64,000 nt of DNA from an uncultured Eubacteriales bacterium (GCA_900540545.1 UQGJ01000003.1:1-64000); one strand, 5' to 3'; positions 32,577 to 41,242 are shown, numbered from the stretch's first letter. Numbers and translations are program-made. The notes: generated by a model not told the origin, from the sequence alone.

Positions 32577-34172
32577 TCAGCGGTTCAGAATGGTGCGGTC
32601 CAGCAGGTCCATGCGTTTGGCCCCGTGGACCAGCTGGACCTGAAGGCCCAGAAGGTTGCCGCAGGTGTCGGTGAAGTCCAGCACCACGTTGGCCGTGGCG
32701 GCGATGGAGATGGCCTCCAGAGGGATGCCCAGCTGGAGGAACATGAGGGTATAGCAGGCGATGGCCCCGCCGGGGATGGGGGGCGCGGCCACCGAGAGGA
32801 CCACGGCGTTGACCACGCAGAGGACCAGACTGCCCACGGACAGCTCCACCCCGTAGAGGGCGGCGGTGAAGAGGGGCACGTATACCATGGTCATGGCGGT
32901 CTGGGGCATAAAGACCACGCTGCCGAAGGGGATGGCGAAGCGGGTGAGCGCGGGGGCGATGCCCAGCTTGTGCTCGCAGCAGTCCAGATTGGAGGGGTAG
33001 GCCGCCGCCGAGGAGCCGGTGGACAGGGCCACCAGGGCGGTGGGGAGGAGTTTTCTCAGGGCCGCCAGGGGGGACACCCCATCCCTCCCCAGGGAGAGGA
33101 GGTGAAGGGCCCCGTTCAGGGCCAGGAGCAGGAGGGTGAGGCAGAGCATTTTGGCCAGTTGGGCGGCGTTGGCGGCCAGTTCCCCCTTCCACACCAGCCG
33201 GAGGACGGACAGGAAGATGAAGGCGGGGACCATGGCCCCGATGGCCGACAGGATGAGCTGGACGATGGCGTTGGACTGCTCCACCACCGCGTTCATCACC
33301 TGCATCTGGTCCCGCAGGAGGATCATCCCCACCCCCACCACGGACCCGAGGAATAGGATTTGCAGGGTGTTGCCGCTCTGGAAGGGGTCGATGATGTTCC
33401 TGGGGACGATGTCCAGGACCATACCCACGATGGAGGCCAGCACCGAGTCCCCGCCGGCGCCGCCGGTGAGGACGGGGCGGAACCAGAACAGGGCGGCAAA
33501 TAGGGCCAGCGCGGCGAAGCCGGCGGAGACCAGCAGGAAGCGCCCCAGAAGGTTCTTCCCCACCAGGCCCAGCTGCCGGGTGTCCCCCATGTTGACGATG
33601 CCCCAGACCATGGAGATGAACATCATGGGCCCCACGATACAGGAAAAGACCCCCAGGAAGGTGCTGAAGAGGGGGTCCAGCACGCCGGTGAGCAGGCCGA
33701 CCCGCCAGGGGCCGGGCAGAAGCAGGCCCAGGGCCCCCAGGACCAGGGCGGCGCACAGGGCGAGAAAGACCAGGGTGAGCTGGCCCAGCCGGGCCCTGCG
33801 CTTCTGGGTGCAGGAGACGGTGTTCACCCCGTCCCGGTAGCGGTAGGCCAGACCCAGGCCCAGGTTGTTCAGGAGCTGGCGCTCCAGCTCCCCGCCCGCC
33901 TCGTCCGCCCCGGACAGGGGGTCGGCGGGGGCGCCGGAGCAGCGCACCGCCAGAGTGATGCGCCGGAACCGGCGGCCCAGCTCCACGGTGAAGGCATCCG
34001 ACAGCCCGCCGGCTCTCTGCCACGCCAGCAGGACTTCCTCCACCGACAGGCGGCGGCGCAGGGCGTCCCGGTGGTCGGCCCCCAGGGCTTCCAGACCCTC
34101 CTCCACCAGGGCGGAGGCCCGGTCGATGCCCTCCGGCGTAAGGGGAAAGCGGTTTTGTTCGTATGGATTCAT
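32577..34172 (-). CDS. DAACS symporter with N-terminal GHKL/RsbW-like domain, copy 1
   Basis: A 531-residue paralogue of the next gene, about 50 percent alike by eye. Residues 128-531 form the symporter, with STGSSAAAYPSNLDCC and APPIPGGAIACYTLMFLQ. The N-terminal domain (15-125) has RLSVEEVLLAWQ, in which the N-box asparagine is alanine, and ends YRYRDGVNTVSCTQKR. This suggests that copy 1 may not bind ATP while copy 2 could. It is the first gene after a shared-motif promoter (34206-34264). Likely substrates are acidic or neutral amino acids or dicarboxylates taken up with sodium. Confidence 0.85.
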   Translation of the reverse strand: MNPYEQNRFPLTPEGIDRASALVEEGLEALGADHRDALRRRLSVEEVLLAWQRAGGLSDAFTVELGRRFRRITLAVRCSGAPADPLSGADEAGGELERQLLNNLGLGLAYRYRDGVNTVSCTQKRRARLGQLTLVFLALCAALVLGALGLLLPGPWRVGLLTGVLDPLFSTFLGVFSCIVGPMMFISMVWGIVNMGDTRQLGLVGKNLLGRFLLVSAGFAALALFAALFWFRPVLTGGAGGDSVLASIVGMVLDIVPRNIIDPFQSGNTLQILFLGSVVGVGMILLRDQMQVMNAVVEQSNAIVQLILSAIGAMVPAFIFLSVLRLVWKGELAANAAQLAKMLCLTLLLLALNGALHLLSLGRDGVSPLAALRKLLPTALVALSTGSSAAAYPSNLDCCEHKLGIAPALTRFAIPFGSVVFMPQTAMTMVYVPLFTAALYGVELSVGSLVLCVVNAVVLSVAAPPIPGGAIACYTLMFLQLGIPLEAISIAATANVVLDFTDTCGNLLGLQVQLVHGAKRMDLLDRTILNR

Positions 34173-34205
34173 GCCCCGGCCTCCCTATGGTCTGATTTGT
34201 CTTCC

Positions 34206-34264
34206 ATTATACCGTTTGGGGAGAGAATACGGCGGTTTCCGGGGTGGAATTGACGAAAAATTGA
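34206..34264 (-). promoter_or_regulatory. Promoter with shared 17-base element, DAACS operon
   Basis: Minus strand: the 17-base element TCAATTTTTCGTCAATT (34264-34248), exactly 36 bases, then TATAAT (34211-34206). There is no good -35 hexamer, which fits an activator-dependent promoter. The two TCAATT/TCAATT half sites are 11 bases apart, as in OmpR/PhoB-type sites. Same element and spacing at 42015-42073 and 62786-62844. Confidence 0.75.
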
Positions 34265-34291
34265 TATTCCACCCGCCGCAGCGCCGCCCAC

Positions 34292-34331
34292 TGTCATTGC
34301 GAGCCAGTTCGCAAACTGGCGCGGCAATCCG
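34292..34331 (+). repeat. 40-bp dispersed palindromic repeat, copy 3
   Basis: This copy differs from 1782-1821 by one base in the palindromic core. It lies between the divergently arranged symporter promoter and the terminator of the histidine kinase gene, outside any gene. Confidence 0.8.
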
Positions 34332-34414
34332 CACCCCCGGCCCACCAGCCACCCCCACCCCGCCCGCTCCCGTAGGGGCGGCCCCTGTGGCCGCTCGCCA
34401 CCCCCCGGAACGAG

Positions 34415-34442
34415 AAAAGCCCCCCGGCTTTCGCCGGGGGGC
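34415..34442 (-). terminator. Terminator of the histidine kinase gene
   Basis: On the minus strand a 10-bp GC-only stem (GCCCCCCGGC with GCCGGGGGGC) with a 4-base loop ends in TTTT, about 20 bases after the stop codon. Confidence 0.85.
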
Positions 34443-34460
34443 CGCAAGCATAGATACACG

Positions 34461-36443
34461 CTACGAATCAGGCGAGACGGGGAGGCGGACTTGGAATTGG
34501 GTCCCCTGGCCGGGGGTGGAGGATGCGGTGGCGGAGCCGCCCATGCGGACGGCGTTCTCCTGGACGATGGCCAGCCCCAGGCCCTGGCCGCCGGAGGCCG
34601 AGCGGGTGGTAAAGCCCCGCTGGAAGATGTGGGGCAGGTCCCCGGGGGAGATACCCACCCCAGTGTCGGCCACGGTGATGACGGCCCAGTCCCCCTGCCG
34701 CGCCAGGGAGAGGGTGACTTTCCCCCCGGCGGGGGTGAAGGCCACGGCGTTATAGACTAGGTTCTCCAGGACCCGCTCCAGCAGCTCCGGGTCGGCCACC
34801 GCCGGGCAGGGGCGCTTGGGCAGGGAGAGGAGGAAGTCCACGTCCCCCACCTCCACGTCGGGCCGGTTCAGGTCGTAGAAGCTGCGGAGGGCGGCGGACA
34901 GGTCCAGGGTCTCCAGCCGGGGCGGGATGGGGGGCTGGGCGTTCCACTCCTGGATGGCCTTCATCCGGCCCCCCAGGTCCCGGCACTTGTCCACGATGAG
35001 GTCCAGCTTGGCCCGCTGGTCGGCGTCCAGACGGACCCCGTTCTCCCGCACCAGCAGGGCGTAGTTCTCGGCCAGGGCCAGGGGGGATTTGAGGTCGTGG
35101 AGCATGCCGGAGAGCAGGGCGGAGCGCTCTCGGGTCATGGCGGTGAGGTCGGCGGTCTGGCGCTCCACCTCCTCCTGGAGGTGCTCGGTGAGGCGGCGGT
35201 TCTCCTCCGCCATGGCCCGGCTGCGGGCCGCCATCAGCCCGGCGAAGCAGAGGACCAGGACGTAGCCGCCGTACTCCTCCGGCCAGGCCCCCCGGAGGGG
35301 CTCGAAGGGGCCGTTCCACAGCACCGAGGCGGCTTGGGTGACGGCAAAGACCCCCAAACCGCAGAGGGTGACGCCCCCCACCCTGGCCGCCCCCCGGAGG
35401 GCCAGAACGAGCAGCAGCAGGGCGGTAAGGAGCTGATACCAGCTCACCAGCAGGCCGTACACCGCCGAGAAGGCGGGCAGCTCGGGCAGCAGCAGGGCGG
35501 GACAGAGGACCCCCACCGCGCACATGGCCAGGGCGGCGGGGAAGAGGCCGTACCTGGCCCACCGCCTGTCCTCCCAGCCCCCCAGGCGGCACACCATCCG
35601 CGCCGCGCAGTAGAGGATGAGGAAAGCGCCGAAGTCCTCCAGAGCGTAGAGGGGCCGGACCAAGGGGACCCCCGCCGCCCGGAGGAAGGGGTAGCACACC
35701 CGGAGGGCGTAGCCCAGGCAGAGGGCCCCGAACCAGAGGTGGAGGGGGTCCCGCCGCCCCTTCCGGCCCACCCAGACCACCACGGAAAAGAGGGACACGG
35801 CCAGGGCGGTGAAGCACAAAAAGCCGTAGAGGGCCATCCGCAGGGCCATGTAGCGGCCTACCGCCGTGGGGGAGCCCACCACCGGCGGAAAGACCAGACC
35901 GGTGGCGTAATGGGTGAAGTTGGCGGTCTGGACCACCACCTGGGTCTCACCGTCCACGGAAAAGGCGTAGAGGCCGTCGGCCACCAGGGGGACATAGGGG
36001 GACAGGGAGCCGGTGCCCCCCAGGAACACCCCGTCCACGTAGACGGCGCTGGCGCAGTAGGCCTCCGGCAGGAAAAGGCAGACCCGGACCGGCCCGTCCG
36101 AGGTGAGGCGCAGGCGCCAGGTGGCGGCCCCGTAGGGGGAGCCGTCGGCGTGGTAGGGGCGCAGGGTGAGGTGCTGGCCGATGTAGGTGGGCACCGGGTC
36201 CAAAGGGGAGTCCGCCAGCTCCGCCGGGGAGAGGAGGACGTCGGGCCACAGGTCCCAGCCGTCCACGGGGACGGTGAGCGCGCCCCGGGCCGTGGCGGCG
36301 GCGTCCAAAAAAACGGTTCCGTCTTGCGTCAGAGGGACCCGTGCGGTATACTTGTTGTCGAAAGCGAAGAGCATCCAAAGAGCCCACACCGCCGCCAGGC
36401 AGCAGGCCAGCGCCGGGAGGAGCCGCTTCAAGTTGTATTTCAT
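34461..36443 (-). CDS. 7TMR-DISM sensor histidine kinase (orphan)
   Basis: A 660-residue membrane kinase. One N-terminal membrane helix (8-27) is followed by an extracellular carbohydrate-binding-like DISMED domain (about 35-190), then seven hydrophobic helices (about 200-405), a coiled coil (MAEENRRLTEHLQEEVERQTADL) and the HisKA box SGMLHDLKSPLAL (His449). The ATPase has an N-box ENLVYNAVAF, G1 DTGVG and G2 GGQGLGLAI. All catalytic motifs are intact. The ATG at 36443 has GAGG 8 bases ahead and is preferred to the codons at 36449-36452. No response regulator is adjacent; the orphan OmpR-type regulator at 41243 is a candidate partner. Confidence 0.9.
   Translation of the reverse strand: MKYNLKRLLPALACCLAAVWALWMLFAFDNKYTARVPLTQDGTVFLDAAATARGALTVPVDGWDLWPDVLLSPAELADSPLDPVPTYIGQHLTLRPYHADGSPYGAATWRLRLTSDGPVRVCLFLPEAYCASAVYVDGVFLGGTGSLSPYVPLVADGLYAFSVDGETQVVVQTANFTHYATGLVFPPVVGSPTAVGRYMALRMALYGFLCFTALAVSLFSVVVWVGRKGRRDPLHLWFGALCLGYALRVCYPFLRAAGVPLVRPLYALEDFGAFLILYCAARMVCRLGGWEDRRWARYGLFPAALAMCAVGVLCPALLLPELPAFSAVYGLLVSWYQLLTALLLLVLALRGAARVGGVTLCGLGVFAVTQAASVLWNGPFEPLRGAWPEEYGGYVLVLCFAGLMAARSRAMAEENRRLTEHLQEEVERQTADLTAMTRERSALLSGMLHDLKSPLALAENYALLVRENGVRLDADQRAKLDLIVDKCRDLGGRMKAIQEWNAQPPIPPRLETLDLSAALRSFYDLNRPDVEVGDVDFLLSLPKRPCPAVADPELLERVLENLVYNAVAFTPAGGKVTLSLARQGDWAVITVADTGVGISPGDLPHIFQRGFTTRSASGGQGLGLAIVQENAVRMGGSATASSTPGQGTQFQVRLPVSPDS
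36324..36352 (+). promoter_or_regulatory. Promoter of the proline-rich surface protein gene
   Basis: TTGCGT and TATACT are 17 bases apart. The site lies inside the start of the divergent kinase gene, as must be so because only 32 bases separate the two start codons. Confidence 0.5.
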
Positions 36444-36475
36444 CTCCATCACCTCAAAGGAAGGGAAGTGGTTTC

Positions 36476-38407
36476 ATGGCCTTTTCACGGCGGCTGGGGG
36501 CGCTGATGCTGGCGCTGTTTTTCCTGGCGGGGCCGGCGTTTTCCGCCGCCGCGGAGGAGGGGCTGCCCCCGGGGCCCGAGCCGGGCCAGGTGGGAGCGCC
36601 GGGGCCGGAGACAAGCCCGGTGCCCGAGCCGGACCCGGAGCCGGAGGGCGACCCGGTCTCCTCCTGGGAGGAGCTGACGGCCTGGCTGGATGAAAACTGG
36701 GACAAGGGCGGCGCCGTGTGGCTCACCCGGGACGTCACCGCCGAAGAGAGCTATGATTTCATGACCAGCGGCAACAAGCAGGTCCGCCTCATGAAGGACA
36801 TGACGGTGGACTGCGGGGAACACACCATCTACGTCGGCGGTGGGACGGAGAACGCGGTCTCTCTGGTGACCACCGGCTTCCACCTGACCATACAGGGACA
36901 GGGGGGAGAAAACGGCCTGCTTCATGTCAACCCCGGCGGCTATCTCATGCTGGATATGCTCAACATCACCGCCGGTTCGGCGGACGACTGCGCCGTGGTG
37001 CAGGACGAGGGCGGGGTCCTGGTGGTCACCCAGGAGAACAAGGACAGCTATCAGGCGCCCCCCAGGGTCACGGGGCAGATCGTCTACGCCCGGCAGGCCG
37101 TGCTCATCGACGAGGGCCTGGGGCAGGCCGGACTGGCGGTGGTCCCTGAGGGGATAGAGCTGACTTCCGATTTGCTGCCCGGCACGGCCACGGTAAAAGT
37201 GAACGAAAACGGTACCCTGAGCAAGAGGCTGGACTGGCCGGTGGAATGGGACCTGTCGTCCGGCGGCGGGGCCTTGGAGGACCGGGTCAGGACCACCGTG
37301 ACGGGCCGGTTCACCGGCACGGGCACGGACGGGGAACATACCTGGGAGGAGGGAGACTACCTGTCCCTCTATACGCCGGAGTGCCTGGTGGCCTTCGAGG
37401 TGGACGGGGCCGCCCTGCTGAACGTCTATCTGACCGGGGACAGCGGGTATCTGGCCAGCCAGATTTATTTCCGGGTCCCGGAGGGGGCGGAGCGGGTGGA
37501 GCTGCTCACCTCCGCCGACGGGGGCGGGTCCTGGACGGTGCGGACCTCCAAGCCGGGCGACCGGGTGGAGTGGGAGCGGGATTCCATGCACCTGAACCTG
37601 GAGAACCCGTCTTACCCTCTGTGGGTGGTGGTGCAGGGCATCTACCCTGACGGGACAGCCGTTCTCACCGACGTGCTGGAGCTCAACGGGGATGACGCGA
37701 CCCCCGCCGCCTGGGTGGACGGCCACCGGGGGAGCGGCGCCCCCCTGCTGGAGCCGGAGCCGCCGCTGACAACGCCCGGACCCGGCTCTGAAAATCCGGG
37801 CACCCCCGGAGGGGACGACGACCCGGCGCCGGGTACGCCCACCCCCACCCGGAGGCCGACGGCGCCCTCCAGACCGGACCCCACGCCCAGTCCCACGCCG
37901 GACCCCACGCCGGTGGTCTCGGAAGCGCCTGTCCCCACAGCAACGCCAGAGCCGTCTCCCGCGGCCACGCCGGAGCCCATCCCCGTGGAGACGGCGGGAC
38001 CGATGCCCACGGAGCCGCCCCAGCCGACCCCCACGGAGGCGGCGGAGCCGGTGGTGGGCGTGGTGTCTCCGCCGCCGGAGCCGGCGGCCCCGCCCAGCGG
38101 CAGCCAGCCGCCCCGGGAGACCGCGTCCCCGGCAGATACCCCCATTGTAACCCAGCCGACGGTTCCTGTACAGTCCCAGGCCCCGGAGCCGGACGCCCCC
38201 CCGACGGACCCTCCTTCGGCGGAGACCGCCCCGCCACCGGCGCCCTCTCCCGCGCCGGAGGAGACCGGGCAGGGGGCCGGTCTGCCGCCGGCCGCCCAGG
38301 TCGCGCTGGGCTGTGGAGCCGTGGCGGCCGTAGGGGGCGGGGCCGTGGCGGCCCTGAACCCGGACCTGCTGCGAAGACTCCTGGATTTGCTGCGGAGAAA
38401 ACCATAA
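36476..38407 (+). CDS. Exported proline-rich membrane-anchored protein, unknown function
   Basis: A 643-residue protein not recognised as a named family. A signal peptide (MAFSRRLGALMLALFFLAGP...) is followed by an acidic Pro-rich stretch, a beta-helix-like part (about 65-200, with NKQVRLMKDMTVDCGEHTIYVGGG), a beta-rich middle, a linker of about 170 residues made of Pro/Thr/Glu (TPEPSPAATPEP type), one C-terminal membrane helix (AAQVALGCGAVAAVGGGAVAAL) and a short basic tail. This is a cell-surface layout with the body held away from the membrane by the linker. It is divergent from the histidine kinase gene. Confidence 0.75.
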   Translation: MAFSRRLGALMLALFFLAGPAFSAAAEEGLPPGPEPGQVGAPGPETSPVPEPDPEPEGDPVSSWEELTAWLDENWDKGGAVWLTRDVTAEESYDFMTSGNKQVRLMKDMTVDCGEHTIYVGGGTENAVSLVTTGFHLTIQGQGGENGLLHVNPGGYLMLDMLNITAGSADDCAVVQDEGGVLVVTQENKDSYQAPPRVTGQIVYARQAVLIDEGLGQAGLAVVPEGIELTSDLLPGTATVKVNENGTLSKRLDWPVEWDLSSGGGALEDRVRTTVTGRFTGTGTDGEHTWEEGDYLSLYTPECLVAFEVDGAALLNVYLTGDSGYLASQIYFRVPEGAERVELLTSADGGGSWTVRTSKPGDRVEWERDSMHLNLENPSYPLWVVVQGIYPDGTAVLTDVLELNGDDATPAAWVDGHRGSGAPLLEPEPPLTTPGPGSENPGTPGGDDDPAPGTPTPTRRPTAPSRPDPTPSPTPDPTPVVSEAPVPTATPEPSPAATPEPIPVETAGPMPTEPPQPTPTEAAEPVVGVVSPPPEPAAPPSGSQPPRETASPADTPIVTQPTVPVQSQAPEPDAPPTDPPSAETAPPPAPSPAPEETGQGAGLPPAAQVALGCGAVAAVGGGAVAALNPDLLRRLLDLLRRKP

Positions 38408-38416
38408 GACCCCTGG

Positions 38417-38455
38417 AAGGCCGGGGATACCGTCACAGGTATCCCCGGCCTTTTT
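38417..38455 (+). terminator. Terminator after the proline-rich protein gene
   Basis: A 15-bp perfect stem (AAGGCCGGGGATACC with its complement) and a 6-base loop end in a run of T. Confidence 0.9.
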
Positions 38456-38473
38456 GCGTCAACCGGGGGTAAA

Positions 38474-38519
38474 AATTGAGGAAGAATTGAAAATATCCCC
38501 CATTTTTCCGTGCTATACT
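38474..38519 (+). promoter_or_regulatory. Candidate promoter of the first amino-acid ABC operon
   Basis: TATACT at 38514-38519 is the likely -10. Upstream, AATTGAGGAAGAATTGA (38474-38490) resembles the shared 17-base element but is inverted with respect to the promoter, with half sites again 11 bases apart. The distance to the -10 is 23 bases, not 36. Membership of the same regulon is therefore possible but less certain. Confidence 0.45.
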
Positions 38520-38559
38520 CGAAGAAAGAGACAGTCGTCTGAGAAAAGGGGGCGTGGAT

Positions 38560-39228
38560 ATGGCGTGGCTGGATACCCTGTACAGGACCTTCCTGGCTGG
38601 CGGGGCGTGGCTGACCATTCTGAAGGGGCTGGGGGTCACCCTGGTCATCACGGGGCTGGGGCTGGCCCTGGGGCTGGCGCTGGGCAGCGGGGTCTATTTC
38701 GCCCTGCGCGCCCGGGTGAAGCCCCTGAACTGGCTGGGGCGGGGATACGTCTCCCTGGTCCGGGGGACCCCGGTGCTCATGCTGCTCATGTTCCTGTTCT
38801 ACGTGGTCTTTGCCCGGTCTCGGATGGACGCCACGGTGGTGGCAGTGCTGGCCTTCGGGCTGAACACGGCGGCCTATATCGCCAAAATCATCCAGTCGGC
38901 GGTCCAGTCGGTGGAGCCGGGGCAGGTCATGGCGGCCCGGACCCTGGGCTTCTCCGCCGGGGCGGCCTTCCGGCTGGTGGTCCTCCCCCAGGCGGTGGTT
39001 TTCGCCCGGCCCATGCTCCAGAATCTGGCGGTGACCACCCTCCAGTGGACCTCGGTGGTGGGGTACATCACCATCACCGACCTCACACGGGTCATCAACA
39101 ACATCGGCGCCCGGGCGGCCAAGCCCTTTCTGGTCATGGGTGCGGGCATCCTGCTCTATCTGGCCCTCTCCGCCCTCATCGGGCTGCTGTTCCGGTGGAC
39201 GGAGCCGAAAGCGGGGTGGTGGGAGTGA
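38560..39228 (+). CDS. Amino-acid ABC transporter permease
   Basis: A 222-residue membrane protein of the HisM/GlnP type with about five helices. LVRGTPVLMLLMFLFYVVF and the EAA loop QSVEPGQVMAARTLGFSAGAAFRLVVLPQAV, which docks the ATPase, are present. The ATG at 38560 follows AGGGGGC by 7 bases. It overlaps the ATPase start by one base. Probably imports a polar amino acid. Confidence 0.92.
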   Translation: MAWLDTLYRTFLAGGAWLTILKGLGVTLVITGLGLALGLALGSGVYFALRARVKPLNWLGRGYVSLVRGTPVLMLLMFLFYVVFARSRMDATVVAVLAFGLNTAAYIAKIIQSAVQSVEPGQVMAARTLGFSAGAAFRLVVLPQAVVFARPMLQNLAVTTLQWTSVVGYITITDLTRVINNIGARAAKPFLVMGAGILLYLALSALIGLLFRWTEPKAGWWE

Positions 39229-40328
39229 TGATCCGGGCGGAAAACCTGTGCAAATCCTTCGGGGACCTTGCGGTCCTGCGGGGGGTGAGCTGCGAGATCG
39301 ACCGGGGGGAGTGCGTGGCGGTCATCGGCCCCTCGGGGACGGGGAAGAGCGTCTTCCTCTCCCTGCTCAACGGCCTTCAGACCCCGGACAGCGGCCGGGT
39401 GTTCATCGGGGACGAGGAACTCACCGGCAGGCGGGGGGCGGACCTGGACCGCATCCGCCGCCGGATGGGCATGGTCTACCAGAATTTCAACCTCTTCGCC
39501 CACATGACGGTGCTGGAGAACATCACCTTCGCCCCCCGGCGGCTCAAGGGCCTGAGCAGGGCCGAGGCCGAGGCGCGGGCCATGGCCCTTTTGGAGACGG
39601 TGAGCCTGGTGGAGAAGGCAAACGCATACCCCAAGTCCCTCTCCGGCGGGCAGAAGCAGCGGGTGGCCATCGCCCGGGCCATGGCCATGGACCCGGAGGT
39701 GGTCCTCTTTGACGAGCCCACCTCCGCCCTGGACCCCACCATGGTGGGGGAGGTGCTCTCCGCCATCCGCTCCTTCTCCCGGCAGGGGGGGACCATGGTG
39801 GTGGTCACCCACGAGATGGACTTCGCCCGGGACGTGGCCAACCGGGTGTTCTTCCTCTCCGGGGGCGGCATCCGGGAGTCCGGGACGCCGGAGGAGATAT
39901 TCGAGCACCCAAAACAGCCGGAGACAGCCGCCTTCGTGGGCCGCCTGCGGACCTTCCACTGCGCCATCACCTCCCACCACTTCGACCTGCTCTCCGAGCG
40001 GGCCAGGCTGGAGCTGATGGCGGCCAAGTACCTCACCGACCGGAAGCGGGTGGCCCGGCTGGCCCTCCTGTTCGAGGAACTGACCATGTACCTGCTCTCG
40101 GCCTGCTACCCCGGCGGGGCCCAGCCGGCGCTGGACGTGACCTTCTCTTACAGCGGCAAGACGGGGGAGTGCGTGTTCACGGCGGTGTGCGGCGGACGGC
40201 CGCTGGGAGATTTGGAAGAGGCGGGGGACGGGGAGGAGATGGGCCTGCTGCTCCTCCAGCGGATGAGCAAGTCCCTCACCGTCACCCGGCAGGACGGGCA
40301 AAACAGCGTAACACTGATTGCCAAATAA
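39228..40328 (+). CDS. Amino-acid ABC transporter ATPase with C-terminal GHKL/RsbW-like domain
   Basis: A 366-residue protein, about 120 longer than normal GlnQ/HisP. The ABC domain (1-242) is complete: GPSGTGKS, Q-loop YQNFNLF, signature LSGGQKQRVAIARAMAMDP, Walker B VVLFDEPTSALDP and switch THEMDFA. Residues 250-366 have a second domain: LALLFEELTMYLLSACY at the N-box place (Tyr instead of Asn), a middle strand GECVFTAVCGGRPL and a closing strand TVTRQDGQNSVTLIAK. The layout follows RsbW-like ATPases but key ATP contacts look lost. The paralogue at 60158 has the same architecture. Confidence 0.88.
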   Translation: MIRAENLCKSFGDLAVLRGVSCEIDRGECVAVIGPSGTGKSVFLSLLNGLQTPDSGRVFIGDEELTGRRGADLDRIRRRMGMVYQNFNLFAHMTVLENITFAPRRLKGLSRAEAEARAMALLETVSLVEKANAYPKSLSGGQKQRVAIARAMAMDPEVVLFDEPTSALDPTMVGEVLSAIRSFSRQGGTMVVVTHEMDFARDVANRVFFLSGGGIRESGTPEEIFEHPKQPETAAFVGRLRTFHCAITSHHFDLLSERARLELMAAKYLTDRKRVARLALLFEELTMYLLSACYPGGAQPALDVTFSYSGKTGECVFTAVCGGRPLGDLEEAGDGEEMGLLLLQRMSKSLTVTRQDGQNSVTLIAK

Positions 40329-40346
40329 GGAAAAGGAGAAATGAAA

Positions 40347-41186
40347 ATGAAGCGAATGACCAGACGGACCCTGGCCCTGGCACTGGCCGGGACCCTGCTC
40401 CTGGCGCTGGCGGCCTGCGGCGGCCAGACCCCGGACCCCACGCCCACCCCCGCGGCGGCGGGGAGCGGCATCGAGACCTTCGCCGACCTGGGCGGGAAAA
40501 AGGTGTCGGTGAACAGCATCCCTCTGTCGGCGGAGGAGTTTGGGGCCTTCTACAAGAACAATTACGGCATCGACTTCACCAGCGTCAGCGTGACCCCCAC
40601 GGTGATGGAGGGGACCATGATGGTGCAGAACGGCCAGGTGGACGGGGCCATCACCCCCGTGGCGGCCACCGCGGAATATTTCGCCCGGGAGAACGACGAC
40701 CTGAAGGCCGTGACCAGCGACATCGCCACCGACATTGCCATCGCCCTGGACGCCAGGAACACCGCCCTGCTGGAGGAGCTCAACGGCGCCATCCGGGCCA
40801 TGAAGGAGGACGGCACCATCGACGCGCTGGTCACGACCTGGATCGACGACGCCACCTCGGACAGCCTGAAGGTGGAGCCGGTGGAAAAGCTGGAGGGGGC
40901 GGACACCCTCTACATCGGCATCAGCGGCGACGTGGTGCCCCTGGACTACGTCTCGGCGGACGGCTCCCCCGCCGGGTTCAACGTGGCGCTGATGACGGAG
41001 ATCGGAAAGCGGCTGGGCAAGAACGTGGAGTTCGTGGTGGTGTCCACCGACGCCAAGTTCAGCTCCATCCTCTCCGGGAAGATCGACGCCTTCTTCTGGC
41101 ACATCGCCCTCCTGCCCCTCCCCGAGGACATCGCCGTCACCGACAGCTATTACAGCACCTACATCGCCGCCATGGTGAAAAAGTAA
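40347..41186 (+). CDS. Amino-acid-binding lipoprotein with swapped lobe order
   Basis: A 279-residue lipoprotein: signal with lipobox LALAAC. The mature part has two lobes of the SBP_bac_3 family, but in the reverse of the usual order. Residues 35-170 look like the second lobe (DLGGKKVSVNSI...NGQVDGAITP...LNGAIRAMKEDGTIDALVTTWI). Residues 185-279 look like the first lobe (DTLYIGISGDVVPLDYVSADGSPAGFNVALMTEIGKRL...YYSTYIAAMV). The ATG at 40347 is preferred to 40341 because AGGAG is 8 bases ahead. It completes the permease-ATPase-binding protein operon. Confidence 0.85.
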   Translation: MKRMTRRTLALALAGTLLLALAACGGQTPDPTPTPAAAGSGIETFADLGGKKVSVNSIPLSAEEFGAFYKNNYGIDFTSVSVTPTVMEGTMMVQNGQVDGAITPVAATAEYFARENDDLKAVTSDIATDIAIALDARNTALLEELNGAIRAMKEDGTIDALVTTWIDDATSDSLKVEPVEKLEGADTLYIGISGDVVPLDYVSADGSPAGFNVALMTEIGKRLGKNVEFVVVSTDAKFSSILSGKIDAFFWHIALLPLPEDIAVTDSYYSTYIAAMVKK

Positions 41187-41199
41187 AGAACAGAAAAAC

Positions 41200-41233
41200 A
41201 GCGGGGAGACGGCGCGCCGTCTCCCCGCTTTCT
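41200..41233. terminator. Terminator between the ABC operon and the response regulator gene
   Basis: A 14-bp perfect stem AGCGGGGAGACGGC with its complement and a 2-base loop lies between converging genes, with TTTCTT on one side and AAAAACA on the other, so it can serve both. Confidence 0.85.
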
Positions 41234-41242
41234 TATGTGGCT

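Noticed and set aside
30949..34023. A single 1024-residue reading frame on the minus strand covering both symporter genes
   Set aside because: Its first half is an out-of-frame reading of the 32577-34172 gene, rich in Pro/Arg/Gly with no family match. The real protein starts at ATG 32562 with a ribosome binding site.
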